Positions 47,319-59,815 of a stretch of DNA of 64,000 nucleotides are shown in pieces. This DNA is from Piscicola geometra (Eukaryota; Annelida; Clitellata; Hirudinida; Piscicolidae): contig OX030961.1 of assembly GCA_943735955.1 (NCBI GenBank), forward strand, positions 2,369,983 to 2,433,982. Direction: 5' to 3'. The notes under the pieces were generated by a model. That model was not told the origin of the DNA. It saw nothing but the letters and a program-made list of their open reading frames with translations, and did not search any database. The position numbers were made by a program, and so were the translations under genes. The first letter of the stretch is position 1, and every line of letters starts with the position of its first letter.

Positions 47319-49743
47319 ATGATGTTTGGAAAAGCTAAAGCGAAAGAAGCATTTTTAGACTTTCAAGAAAAAACTAATGATGCATGGGATGAAGGCGATG
47401 ACGACTTGATTCGGTTGTCTGCTACAAACAAAAAACCTCCTCCGAAGAAAGAACTCTCCAAAAATGATTCCATGTTCAAAACGCCTTCAAAGTCGTCTTC
47501 CAAGGCAGACATGACAATGCAAGTTACCAAGCCACTAAAGCACGTCCAGCCTGACGCAGCCAAGCTCAACAAGTTTAATGTGCTGCTCCAAGAGCCTACC
47601 CTAGACCTTGGTAGGTTTCTTATTTAAATTCTATTTTTTGTGCATATGAATTATTCTTTAATTTATCTCACTAATGAAACACACACACACACACACTACA
47701 GAGGAACTGAGGAAGTTGAGTTGGTCTGGCATTCCACCGAGTGTTCGTAGTGTCGTCTGGAAGCTTCTTTCTGTCAGCGCTTCAAGCCATTACACATTTC
47801 TTATCATTTAAAATTTTACATCATTATCATATCTTGCATTCTAATCAAGTTTTTTATCTCTTCAATAATAATGAAAGTAATATTATTACTCAACTTGTGC
47901 ATTACCCTTTTTTTTAATTCTTCCAAAGTTATTAATTTGATCACTACCAAAACTATTACTATCACCATCAGCCCCACCACTAACATTACGACCATCTCTA
48001 TCATCATCACTACCACCACCTCGATCATTATCATCATCATCACGACGACGACACAGGGCTACCTTCCAGCTTGTCAAGAGCGACAGGAGTCGATGATGTC
48101 ACGGAAGAGGGAGGAGTACCACAACTACCTCGATCAGTACTACAGCACCAGGTGCTACTAATTGTTGTTGCTGTTGTATTTTGTATGTGTTTTTGTATCG
48201 CTTCACCTAGATAGTCAGTGTAGTTAATTATATTCTCATTATAATTAATATTAATTGAAAGTAATTTGTTATGCTGCAGAAAAAGAGGCCCTCTGGTACC
48301 TAATTTTTTCATATTGATTTTCAAACCTTCAGAAATCAAGAAGCATTCCAAGACACTCACCGACAAGTATAATAATCTTTGCAGTTTTTGTGATAATCAT
48401 CATCATCAACTCCATCACCATCTCCATCATCTCATCATCATCTCCATCATCATCATCACGGCAGATAAAGATCGATCTACCAAGGATGTGTCCAAGGATG
48501 CCTCTGTTTCAGCAGCAACTGGTGCAGGGGGTAAGTCGTCCACACTGAAAGCAACTCAAACACACAACACTATACTAAATACTGAAGTGGACCATGTAAA
48601 TAATACTAAACCATAGTAAACGACACTACACCACATTGGAGCATTCTAAATATCGCACTTAAAATCGTTAAAGTGTTCCACAACCAGTCAGGTCGTAAGG
48701 GAGAAATTAAGCTTTGTTTGTTAGGAATCTTTGTTGATAGGGCTTAAGTTTCCCTTAGCAATGTGCCCGCTGTAGTCTATAACTACAGATTAAACTACCA
48801 CACTATATACCTTCTTAAATCAAAATCCCTTCATGAGCACACCACACTGATGCACACACCACCACCACTGTCGTACAGATCTTCGAGCGCATTTTGTACA
48901 TCTGGGCGATCAGGCATCCAGCCAGTGGCTACGTACAAGGCATGAACGACCTCCTAACGCCCTTCTTCGTCGTCTTCCTCGCTGACCACACCAGCAACAC
49001 AGGTGCGTACGTACACAATCAATCGGTGTACACATTTGTGCTTTGTGACATGTCTGTTCATGTTTTTTTCATCATCTTTCATTGTCACCCTTTATGGTTT
49101 CACTCATCCCTCATAATTTCTAATCAGGACGTAATCACAATCATCACGTAATCAAAATCATAACGTAATCAAAATCACAACGTAATCAAAATCATGACGT
49201 AATCACAATTATCACATAATCACAATCATCACATAATCACAATCATCACATAATCACAATCATCACGTCATTACAGACCTAGACAGCGTCAAGGTTTCTT
49301 CCTTCTCCACGTCATCTCTGCGGCAACTGGAGGCTGACTGCTATTGGTGCTTCTCTAGATTGCTGGATGGTGAGTAGGAGGCAGGTGATAGTGGTGATGG
49401 AGTTACGACACACACAGACTCACTACAGAACGCACACAAACACACACACACATGCTCACACCAACAGGCATACAGGACAATTACACATTTGCACAGCCAG
49501 GCATTCAGTCTAGAATCATGCAACTAAAGGACCTCGTCAGTCGCATCGACTGTTAGCATCATTATCATCATAATCATCGTCATCATCATCGTCATAATCA
49601 TCATCATCATAAGTATCATAACTTTCATGTGCAGACAAACTGCACAGTCACTTGGAAGACAACAAAGTCGAGTACATACAGTTTTCCTTCAGGTTTTAAT
49701 GATGATGGTACTGATGATGATGATGATGGTACTGATGATGAAT

Positions 49744-49793
<50 letters not shown>

Positions 49794-49895
49794 AAAACAC
49801 TCAGGTGGATGAACAACTTACTGATGCGTGAGATGCCTCTCAAGTGTATTGTGAGACTCTGGGATACATACTTGGTCAGACACACACATACACAT

Positions 49896-49926
<31 letters not shown>

Positions 49927-50322
49927 CAGACACACATACACACATAAACACACAGTGTGAAGCAGACGGCTTTGCGTCTTTCCACTTGTACGTGTGTGCA
50001 GCATTCCTGACGAAGTTCTCGAAGCAACTGCAGCAAGAGGGAGACTTCCAAGTAGCACCGTTTATATAGCTTTCAATTATTTTGCATTCTTATTATAATT
50101 AGAATGAAATTATAATTCGCAATCATTCGTCCATTACGTGACCACTCTCCAGCCATCCATGAATCTTACATTCAATCATTCACACAGGGTCTCATGGTAC
50201 TGCTACAGAACTTTCCGACGCACAAGTGGCGAGATGAGGACATCATGCTGATCCTGGCAGAGGCATACAGACTCAAGTACTCGTTTGCCGGAGCCCCCAA
50301 GCACTACACCACCACTTCGTAG
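47319..50322 (+). CDS. TBC1D22: TBC1 domain family member 22 (Rab GTPase-activating protein)
   Basis: Twelve exons join in phase to 405 codons: 47319-47610, 47702-47772, 48057-48151, 48333-48366, 48465-48530, 48879-49002, 49277-49369, 49468-49551, 49635-49692, 49805-49874, 49956-50051, 50188-50322. Family blocks: EELRKLSWSGIPPSVRSVVW, WAIRHPASGYVQGMNDLLTP, QDNYTFAQPGIQ, WMNNLLMREMPL and DGFASFHLYVCAAFL. The dual-finger catalytic residues of TBC RabGAPs are present: Arg171 in IKIDLPR and Gln206 in YVQG. TBC1D22A/B are Golgi-associated in vertebrates and bind ACBD3 and 14-3-3; only the GAP fold is shown here. The N-terminus is shorter than in human proteins (about 500 residues). Exon 4 is only 34 bases (encodes NQEAFQDTHRQ). 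Confidence 0.95.
47940..48052. repeat. ATC/ACC-rich triplet repeat in TBC1D22 intron 2
   Basis: Imperfect ATC and ACC triplets directly upstream of the exon-3 acceptor, ending in CGACGACGACACAG. Confidence 0.75.
49125..49272. repeat. Tandem repeat of about 17 bp in TBC1D22 intron 6
   Basis: AATCACAATCATCACAT-type units with AATCAAAATCATAACGT variants, about nine copies, running up to the acceptor of exon 7. Confidence 0.8.
49700..49795. repeat. (GAT)n microsatellite in TBC1D22 intron 9
   Basis: About 25 GAT units in a 112-base intron, ending 10 bases before the acceptor of exon 10. Confidence 0.95.
49875..49955. repeat. 81-base TBC1D22 intron 10 made almost entirely of CA repeat
   Basis: After the donor GTCAGA the intron is CACACAT/CACACAA units down to the acceptor CACACAG. 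It appears close to the minimum needed for splicing here. Confidence 0.85.
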
Positions 50323-51509
50323 TCTACTACCCACTACTTAACCACTTCTCTTAACCACCTCAATTCCGATTTCATGATTTCAATCTCCGAGATTTGCCAA
50401 TCATTCTTTTCTTTTTTTAAGTTTACTGTTATATTTATGAAGAGCTCACGTTGCAAGACACAAAATTAATTTTTTTATTTTTGTGGAATACAAATACAAT
50501 TTTACAATGTTTAACTAATTGTTTATCCACTCTTTCATATCTCAAAGTTCTCTAACTTTTCAAAAAACTTTTTTTTCTTACCAGATCTTAATGACCCTTC
50601 TTTAAATTTCTTGACCCTTCTTTACTTTCAGTTAAATAGCATCTCGATTCCCGTCTTACAAACTAATTAGGTAGCACGTGTAAGCCAAGCTATGCACCGC
50701 CAATCAACCAATCAATCAACCGTCAATCTTCATTGACTCCATTATTTATTTAGCCTAAATGAGTTTAACTAATGCATTAAACCATCTTCATCTGAACCAC
50801 CATTGACTCATTCGATTATTGACTTTTTGTGATTTTAACGTCTGCATCCACACCAATTATATATGGCTTGAAACGGGGGTATAATGCTACTCTTGCTGAT
50901 TTTGCATTACTTTTGCATTGGGATTAATGATAATTACCTTAATGATCGAAACGTTAGCAATATTATTAGTTTATTTCCAGTTACTTATGTGATTCAATGT
51001 TTTATACTAAAAAGGATTTGAGCCAATTTGGATTTGTATTTATACTGGATGCATGTATACAATACATTGTATAGGCTTGTATATAAGCTCCATTTAAACA
51101 CCGTCACCCTTTCAAAGTTCCAGATAAAACATCGATAGATCTAATTTCTCAATGTATTACTTTAGTTTTGATTCACTTCAAACATTCAGATTTGTTAGAA
51201 AAATAATACAAATTTAACAATCACATCTCTAAGGTGTTGTTGCCATGGAGTCAAAACAATTACATGCTAGTTTTAAATTTTAAAACTTATTAACGCTTTA
51301 GAATCTAAGAATCTTTAGAATCTCTAGATATAAACTTAAAGGCTTATACAAAATAATACTAAATATTTAAAACATATAAATCTTTCAGTTTTACGGAACA
51401 GTCAATGATTGACACACCTGTCGACAACCTACTTATATTTCATCATCTTAACACCTTTTTAGTTATCCTCGAAGACTAAATTATCATCATTTTTATAAAA
51501 CCTATAAAA
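50323..51509. other. Gap between TBC1D22 and vasohibin
   Basis: No coding exon is seen. The sequence is AT-rich with scattered short direct repeats such as CTTCTTTAAATTTC/CTTCTTTACTTTC near 50600. It should contain the TBC1D22 3' UTR and the vasohibin promoter. Confidence 0.4.
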
Positions 51510-54046
51510 ATGCTGGATCAACTGAAACGGAAACTGACTGGCCGTAAAGAAAAGGTTTGGTTTTTAGTGAACAAAAGTGGTTTCCCATTAGACGACAAAA
51601 GCTGGCAAAACATGATCTCATTTGCCACCGGTCTCAACCCTAACCTCACACTGCCAAAAATTCCTCTTGAAGTTGGTTTCAATTGTGTGTAGATATGTGT
51701 GTGTGTGTATGAGTGTGTGAAATAATTTAAAAAATACTTTTAGGTGCCTATTCCTAGAGCGCCTTTGAAACTGCCTGACTGCATGCCAGTGTGCTGGAAG
51801 GTGGAGCAAGTGCAAAAATACCTCTCTCTTCTTCAGTTCGTGACATCAGCCTTTTAAATCTCATTCTACATATCCAGCCACATTTTTTAAATTTAAAAGA
51901 TTTATAAAAAATGTCTTCTTCCAGGTACAACTACACAGGCACACAACTATTCAACGTCAAGAAGAATCTATTCATCTCCAGGTTAGCCACTTAAGAACTT
52001 CTCCACAGATAAAATAAAACGATTTAAAAACTGTTTCCCAGTATCCACGTTGTGAAAATACAAGTAACATTTAAAAGAATGCTGTATCCTAACTATTAAT
52101 ATTATTTATCCACTCCTATTTCACCAGCCATTCTTTCCAAATAACTTGCACTTATGCAGTCTGATGCGCCAGGCCAAGGTAATAGTGAAGGAGTCTCTGC
52201 CAATCAAGTGTCTAGAGGCTGTTCTAGTCGCCATGTTGGTTAATAAACAAATAAATATTTAAAAAAACCTTTCACAAAATATTTTTTTTAAAACTACTAC
52301 AACCGTTAAACCAACAAAAACTACAACTACAATAACCGTTAAAGTAAACAACAACTACAACACCACCACAGTTACTTAAGCAACAACATCACTCCGTTGG
52401 ACCGTCTTCCAGTCACCTTCAAGACTTCCTTGCCACAACGGATTTGTCGTCACGTGGTTCTGCTGCTGCATCACCAAGGAACCTATGGTTGTATCGGTCT
52501 CAGTAGGAACCCCAACCTCATGTACAAACCCTTCGTCTTTCAGGTGAATGGTTTTTCTAGAAGGAATATTGTTTTTTATTGGTTTGTTGTATTGTAATAT
52601 GGGGGTGTAGTGGGTATTTATATTATAAAAGGGTTTTTTTTATTGGGTTGTTGTATTGAAATATGGGGGTGTTTCAGTGGGTACTTTTATTGTAAGGTGA
52701 TGGTGTTGTAGTGGGTAGTTATATTGTACGTGCCTAGTGGTAAAATAGTCTTGTACTTCTTGCAGAGCTTAACAGACTTGCTAATCGACTTTGTAGAACA
52801 CTACGAAAACGGTTTGTGAACTAAAATTATTACAATTTCAATAAGATGTTCTGCACAGTAAACCACTTGCATCAAAGCTCATGACACTACATATCCTTCC
52901 ACTGACAACATCACAGACGATCACTGCATGCAAAGCATCAAGCTAGGCCAGTGCGTCCCTCACGATGCCAACTCAGTGCAGCCCATTATTTGGAACGTTT
53001 GTGCCTTCGTGTGGCTTTTAAAAGAGTTTAACAATATTTTTTATGCGTTTGATTTATTTACATTTGTATTTTTACAAAAATATGGATGTGACTTCATGTA
53101 AGACGACGTATGACAGTTTCGGAAAGTGAATTGCGAAGGAAAGAGCAGGGATGTGCTGCGAAAAGAAATTGATAAGGTGGCTAGAGATTTGCGAAAAAGT
53201 GTGAGTTCCTATATCCCTAAGAAATGATAAAGTTGTAAATTTTGAATGTTATCTTCTGCTGAATACAATTTGGGATACACTGGATTTTCAGAACTCTCAA
53301 TGGCTGATGTGTGGAAGTACACTGGTGAGAAAGAGATTTTTTTGATGATGGTGGCGATTATGGTTGTGGTAGTGATGGTTATGATGGGGATGAGGTTAAA
53401 AGTTTTCATGCTGGTGTATCCACCATTAATTATAAACATAAATACCTGTTCAGGAGAGAAATCTGACAAAACTAGCCAACGTAAAACTGCCTTTGATCAA
53501 CAGGTGAAACAAATGCTTCAAACAGTCTCTTTAACGAAAAGACATTTTTAAATAATGTTTAGAATCTGATTTGAGTTTGTTTCTAAAGGTTATGTCATCA
53601 CAGTGATAATTCATAGTACAATTCACATTTTCAGATCGCTCAACAAAATCTCTTCAATGGAAAAAGAAAAAAGTGAGCTGGAAGTTGAAAAAGAGTGGCC
53701 GTTTAGTGGAACTTTTAATGGTAGTGGAAAGGTAAGTAAGGCAAAAAAAGGCGACGTTGAAGGAGATTTTGAGTCATGGGATGGTTTTTTTGAAAAGAAT
53801 TCTAAGCATTCTCACCCGTTAGTTCTTCACAAAATGCCCAAAGCCAACATAAAACCATATAAACTCACGAATTCATGCGACAATATAAAGACTTTCAATG
53901 GAAAGAAAGACGAAGAAAAGAACAAAGTTTTTCATAAAAAAAGTAAAGTCCTAAATCTGAAAAGTGCTGATAAAATAAAAAATAATAGAAATAAAATGAT
54001 AAATAAAAAACTAAAAAAATTAAAGATTTCACCAACAAAGAAATAA
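51510..54046 (+). CDS. VASH: Vasohibin-type tubulin tyrosine carboxypeptidase
   Basis: Eleven exons join in phase to 420 codons: 51510-51671, 51744-51835, 51925-51981, 52160-52234, 52372-52543, 52766-52811, 52917-52996, 53117-53200, 53292-53324, 53454-53503, 53635-54046. Matches to vasohibins: NKSGFPLDDKSW, LQYNYTGTQLF, ESLPIKCLEAV, LDRLPVTFKT and GLSRNPNLMYKPFVF. The Cys-His-Ser triad is intact at Cys121, His156 and Ser173; the spacings of 35 and 17 equal those of human VASH1 (169, 204, 221). The enzyme removes the C-terminal tyrosine of alpha-tubulin, with partner SVBP, which is not in this window. The first ten exons give the catalytic core; the last encodes a 137-residue Lys-rich tail. 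Exons 9 and 10 (33 and 50 bases) are phase-consistent but not conserved, so less certain. Confidence 0.93.
52560..52735. repeat. Imperfect repeat of roughly 60 bp, three copies, vasohibin intron 5
   Basis: TTGTTGTATTG...ATATGGGGGTG...GTGGGTA...TTTATATTATAAAAGGG-like blocks recur three times with drift. Confidence 0.6.
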
Positions 54047-54085
54047 ATACCATAAATAATTATTGATTTAATCATGCATTTTTAC

Positions 54086-54091
54086 AATAAA
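54086..54091 (+). terminator. Candidate poly(A) signal of vasohibin
   Basis: AATAAA 40 bases after the vasohibin stop; RNF185 begins about 400 bases later on the same strand. Confidence 0.5.
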
Positions 54092-54486
54092 AATATTTTA
54101 CTGCTGATTTGAAAGATCTTTTGACAGTTTTTCTTTTTTCTTATTATTTTCTACAAAAGCTTTTTCATTTTTTATTATTCAAACATTAAAATTTAAATGA
54201 ATGCAGTTGACTTTTTTGATAATTTTTTACAACCTTTATCTAATTTCAAAACCCACGTTTCGACCACAGTTCTGTTAGGGTCCAACAGTTAGACGTACCA
54301 TTGTTATGATGATTTTTGGTTATTTATTTTCTAAGCTAACAGTACTGTAGTTGTTTAACTTCTTAGATAGCGTATGATCCGTTAAGAACTTCGTCAATGG
54401 TTGGATATTTTGAAAGAAATTCACAAAAACACAATATTTCAATCTCAATAACTTCTCGCTATCACGTAAGAGTTTCCTAAAACGAG

Positions 54487-55569
54487 ATGAGCGAAACTAA
54501 AAGCGAAGACAACGTCGATGACAACAACGACAACTCTTCAAGTGGAAAGGGAAGCCAAGATGGTGCTTTCGAGTGTAACATCTGTCTGGACACTGCCAGG
54601 GACGCTGTAGTCTCACTGTGTGGACACCTGTTCTGGTGCCTTATTGCTGCTTTATAAATTTCTTCCAAATATCTTTTCAAATTAATTAGTAATTCATCTC
54701 TTTTTTAAAATTTATATCTATTTTTCCCCACTTAATTCACAATCAATTTTCTATCCAGTTGGCCATGTCTGCATCAATGGCTGGAGACGCGTCCATCCAG
54801 AAAGACGTGTCCAGTGTGCAAGGCGGGAATCAGCAAGTCCAAGGTTGTGCCTCTCTATGGCAGGGGCAATGCTCATAGCAAGGATCCCAGGTCTTGATTT
54901 ATCATATTTAAAAATAAATTATCATCTTTTTAAAAGTAAAATTTTATTGCTTAAATTTCCTTTTCAAACATGAAATATTTTTTAATCTGTTTTTCTTTTT
55001 GAAATGTAATATGTTTGAAAAAAATAACCTATTTCACTTTCAGAGATAAAGTGCCACCAAGGCCTCAGGGGCAGAGGTCAGAGCCTGAAAACACCAGTGT
55101 ATGTTAAGTTGTCACTTATAACTTCCCAAACACTACCATATACAAATGTTTCTATTAAATATCATAGCCCCACATCACACCACCCCCCTTTGTAAGTCAT
55201 CTTCATTCCCAACACCTCCACCAACCCAGACTTTTTCAAACTTTGGCTTCGGAGAAGGTTCAGGCTTCCAAATGTCCTTTGGCATTGGCGCCTTTCCATT
55301 CGGATTTTTTGCATCCACCTTCAACTTCTCAGATGGACGCAATCAACCAGGTTTCATAGCAGCTTATAATAAAAGGTTTAAGTCATTTAAATAGGGTCAA
55401 TGGAAATTTTAAAATATTGAAATAGTCTAGGCTTATTGCTTATAACATCAAAGGCATCCACCACCCCCCTTCATCTGCAGCAGGCACACAACACCCTGAC
55501 GAGAGCTTCCTCAACAGGGTCTTCCTCATCGTCGCATTCATCTTCCTCTTTTGGCTCATGATTGCGTGA
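54487..55569 (+). CDS. RNF185: RNF185-type membrane RING E3 ubiquitin ligase
   Basis: Five exons, 54487-54635, 54759-54890, 55044-55098, 55230-55350 and 55481-55569, join in phase to 181 codons (human RNF185 is 192). The C3HC4 RING has Cys30/33, Cys45, His47, Cys50/53, Cys67/70, and the intron after exon 1 splits the codon of Cys50. Exact family phrases: [40 protein letters not shown] and VVPLYGRGN, then [13 protein letters not shown] and [16 protein letters not shown]. The C-terminal [15 protein letters not shown] is a membrane anchor. RNF5/RNF185 sit in the ER or mitochondrial outer membrane and act in ER-associated degradation and mitophagy; the tail and length favour RNF185 over RNF5. Nothing abnormal is seen. 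Confidence 0.95.
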
Positions 55570-56280
55570 TCATTATCATCATCCTCTCAATCATCATCTT
55601 TTTTCATCCCATTTTCTTTATCCTCTTTGAGACAATTGTATCAATATTCTCATCCATCGTCACCAATACCTAAACATTGGTAGCATTAGTACTTGTGAAA
55701 TCACCACAATTATCATCAGCAAACTACTATAATCAGTAAAACAACTCTGTAATTATGCGCCATGGTGTAGGGAAGAAGCTACTTTGAAATTGTCTTGTTC
55801 TATTTTCGCTGCATTGTGAGGTGGGTGTATGAAAGGGTTTTATGTTGGTTAGGCGACTGGTGCATGTGTGGTTGTATAATTATTTTACATCCAAACTAAC
55901 TGCGATTTCAATTGTATTTCAGTTTTTAGCATTATTATGCAATGCTGACATTAAAGACAATTTTTAATATTTTCAGAATGATTTAAAAGTTTGATTTGAT
56001 GCTCTGACACAACAGATTCGTATGATTAAATGTCTTGAAAACTTATTCCGCATTTTTATCTTTTAATCCGAAAAGGTCTATAATATAATTGTAAAAATTA
56101 TAATTTTTAAATAACGATCAAATGTATGGCAATGCTTTAAAAGTCCGTAAGTCGTGACACCACCCGGATTTTCCATGCTCCTTCCACTGTTCTGGAAGAA
56201 ACGACGAAGTAAAAGCTAGATTAATTTTGATATTCATACTTTAGAGGACTCTAAAAACTCTAATGGAAACATTTTAAAAC
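55570..56280. other. Tail-to-tail gap between RNF185 and the TRIM-like gene
   Basis: No coding exon is seen. ATC-rich patch at 55566-55610, then AT-rich sequence that should hold the two 3' UTRs. Confidence 0.4.
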
Positions 56281-58135
56281 CTACTTCATCAAGACAGCCA
56301 TAAAGTCGTGTTTGTTGCCATCCAGCATCACCCATTCTGCATCTGCCCCGGACTTCACCACTCTCCTCCCTGCCGACATGGTGCCATCTTTATTCAACTT
56401 CTGTATTTTTGTGCCGGTTAACTAATAGCACTATACAACCTGGTCTATTCGATTGAAAGAGTGTAGCGCTTCACACAAACCTTCAAGCAACCAGCGTGTA
56501 GTACTAGCACATTTCCGTTTCCAGAGCAGACGACTTGCGAGATAATAGGGTGACTGCTCACCGTGCATAATGGCGTTTTCCAAATCACCTTTAAACGCGT
56601 TCCTTTTTTATTTGCTTCTAATATCTGCAAATGTATTAACGCAAAATGTAAATGTCTTTGAAACTTCCACCATTAACCAACCTGTAAACCCCAGCGATCC
56701 TGTAAAACTACTTGTCTGCGTGTCTTACTCTCTTCGGATCTCTCCTTGTACCCATCCCATCTCTCGACTACCCTGCATGGAGACTCAAAGCCCTTTTGCG
56801 TCAGAATGTGTCTCAGTTCTGAATTGAAGACGTAAATGCAGTTTTGAAGAGCATCGGTGATGAAGAGGAAGTCGTTGTCAAGGGCAACCATGGAAGATGC
56901 CTCTAGAGAAGATGAAGACTCAATTTTTGTAGCACGACCACAACAACCTTTTTTCACAGCTTTTCCACCAATTTTCAACACCCCTTTCACACGTCCATCT
57001 TTTTCATGCACCACACCAACTATCCTTCTCCCTTCTCCACACAAATACCTCACTCCAACTATTACTTGACTGCGATAGTCAACGCAAAAGCTTTTCAGTT
57101 CAAAGTCAATGCAGCACAACATTCCAGTACTTTTTCCATCTCCACTTTCCATTATCTGCTGCAACCATCCTTCTTTAAGATTCACCTTAAAGGTGCACAC
57201 ACCATTACCAATATAACCTCTCACCACTCCTTCTCCACTCAACAACAACACCACGTCATTCCATCTACTAACACACATCAAAATCGGCACAAACGTTTCA
57301 CTATTTTCTTCGTAACTTTCTTTTTCAATCAATTCTTTTCTTTTTTCGCTCATTTCTTTATTTCCTTTCCGATTCTCCACGTCTGGTCTTTCTTTTCTTT
57401 CTTCTTTCCACACACCAACACCTTTTTTCTCCACCATCCATCTACACATCTCATTCATATTTTCTTTCACTTCATCCACCATCACCACATCATGCTTTCC
57501 TCCCTGATGATCACCAAGACAACGACCACACAGCAACTCCTCACAACTCACGCAACAACCAATTACTTCAATGCCTGTCTTCCATTTACTGACTTCATTC
57601 CATTCACTCTTCATTTGTTTTTTTAAGCAATGGTGTATGGCCAGAGGTTGCCGGTTGAATGTGAGATCGATGAGATGGTTGATAGTGTGGTGTGGCTGGA
57701 AGCCTTCGACACCCTTGTCAGTTTCACATAACTTTAAGAATAAATTGTTTTATCAATCTTTATACAGTATTGCAGAATATTTTTAGTCCCAATTTAGTAC
57801 ATAAAACATTATAAAAAATGGAGAGGAAAAACTAAATGAAAAAGTGAAGCTGGACATTTCAGAGAAGTTTTAAGACTACATAATTCTACGCTAGATTACT
57901 TTAAAGGAACCTGTCGGCACACTGGACAGAAGAAGACGTGAAGAGATGTTTGAGATTTGGATGAAGCAGCGATGGAAAGAGATGAGTGTCGAAGAAGATG
58001 TTTTCTGGAAGGAAGGATGATGGCTTGATGTTGCATGAGCCATTGGATACACTGGGAACAGAATGAGTGACTGCAGTGAAGCTTGCGGGCCTGTTTGTAT
58101 GGCAGGCTGCAGAGTCTGCAAATGAGATGCTCCAT
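56281..58135 (-). CDS. TRIM-like RING/B-box protein with probable C-terminal beta-propeller
   Basis: Four exons, 58135-57911, 57731-56682, 56624-56481 and 56421-56281, join in phase 0 at every junction to 519 codons. The RING runs over residues 6-74 (CRLCSLPY, CSHSFCSQCIQW, FFCPVCRQ) with an unusually long loop before the last Cys pair. A B-box-like zinc motif lies at about 134-155 (CEELLCGRCLGDHQGGKH). A short charged region rich in Lys/Glu, perhaps a weak coiled coil, covers 155-210. The rest has repeated hydrophobic strands such as SMVALDNDFLFITDALQNCI and VVCSGNGNVLVL, recalling NHL-type propellers. It is probably an E3 ubiquitin ligase; the substrate is unknown and no ortholog is recognised. 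All three donors are GTT (GTTCCT, GTTGGT, GTTTGT), which is atypical but phase-perfect. Confidence 0.8.
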
Positions 58136-59815
58136 CTTTTCTTCTGATTCTCACAATACTTGAAGCTTTTTAATGAGTTCTAAAAATTAAATACGTGTAC
58201 ACCAAAATTTCATTTCAACAGTTGAGCTTTTTAAAACTTATGATTTGAGTTTTTTCAAAGTGTTTTGAACGGTGAAGTTATAAAATAATTCTCAATATTT
58301 CTCATAACTTCCATTGTCTCTCTCACTGAGATATCAAGGTTTTTTAATTTCACATTTTGTTTCATATTCAAACTGCTCTAACATGAAAAATCTTATTCTA
58401 TTTCAAGCGTTGCTTCTTCACCTATTCAGCACACACACTAACAAGACCACCCTTGTATGTAGACACTTTAAAAGTGCTTGTCTGAACACATTCAACAGGC
58501 AATCAAACATTAGGCCAAAACATTTATAAAAACTTACTAACATCAAATTCATTGAAGTTATCTTACTTGAAGGTAAACAGCTATTTAGAGAGACTCTTTG
58601 ATACTACATTATTATGCGAGAATAGGTTTCTAATTGTTGTGTCCATAAATGACAGTTTGAATAATTGTTTTATGGAATGCTTTTAATCGATCCCTCTTTG
58701 TTGGCATTTACATGCCATTGCACAGCTCCATTTGTGATGAAAAAATTCAGATGAAACCGAACAAACAATGCACACGAAACGTATTTGAACATGCTTGATG
58801 TGCTCTTGGACCATGGAAGTTTTTCAGACATATATTAGGCTTTTACTTACATGTGTCGAAGTGTTTTTTAGTAGGATATAATCCGTCTCATAATATAAAA
58901 TATTATTATATGAGATGGATATTCTACTTTAATATTACTTTTTTTTTCCTTACCACTATTTTTTAATAAAAAATGAAGAAAGCGAATTTTTAACACTTCA
59001 TTTTCATAACCCACCTAACAAACGATTTATCACCACTTCCATCTCCAGCACGGAGGAAACGAAGCATTTATTAGCTTCTTGCAAACTACTAATTACCTGT
59101 CAACGAGCACAATTCAAGTGCCCATTTCGCATTCTTGTTTATGCACTTTTTTGTTTATGTTTATGTGTATGTTTGTATGATTGATTTTCTCCTTCTATGT
59201 GTATGACACAATGTCATTGACACATTGTGTATTAGTGCGTTAAGTTTTGTAGAAATTTTCAGAGAAAGGAAGTTTTAGCGACAAAGGGTTGAATAATTGA
59301 GGGCAGTTTGGGAGTGCAGACAGCGTGATTGATGATGGAGCAATAGAAAAGAATTTATAATAAGTTGAAATGACGAGTATATTTTAAGAACCTGGTTAGG
59401 AAACTACTTAATTAAATTGATTAATTATTGAGAAAACACTTTTTTCCTATTGTTTTTGCATAAAAATTAAATTTGTACCAAAGGTAATAATAAATAGTTA
59501 AATATATTTTTTCAAAATGGAAAAAATTGAGTTAGATACCAAAATATAAAAACTTGAATTTTCATGTTTATTTTTACTACAATTATAACGTTAAATATAA
59601 ACATTTCAAAGCTGAAATATATTCATTTTAATCTTAGAATCTAAGACTTAGATTCATGTTTTCTCCTATAGGTTTACTTTTAAGTCAAATATTATTTGTT
59701 GACAAAACTGACAAAACCTAACGAGTAATATAAAATAAACTTATATTATATTATATTAAGTCTTATAAATTACAAAAAGCCAGTCTCTTTCAAATAGTTC
59801 CAAAAGGTATTGAAG
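58136..59815. promoter_or_regulatory. Shared upstream region of the TRIM-like gene (-) and YJU2B (+)
   Basis: Divergent starts 1,680 bases apart. Mostly AT-rich. An inverted pair (ATAATATAAAATATTATTATATGAG region, 58885-58920) and short GTTTATGT repeats near 59150 are visible. No exon recognised. Confidence 0.35.

Noticed and set aside
57006..57626. A 206-codon plus-strand frame at 57006
   Set aside because: It is antisense to the TRIM-like gene, which has recognisable RING and B-box motifs and consistent splicing.
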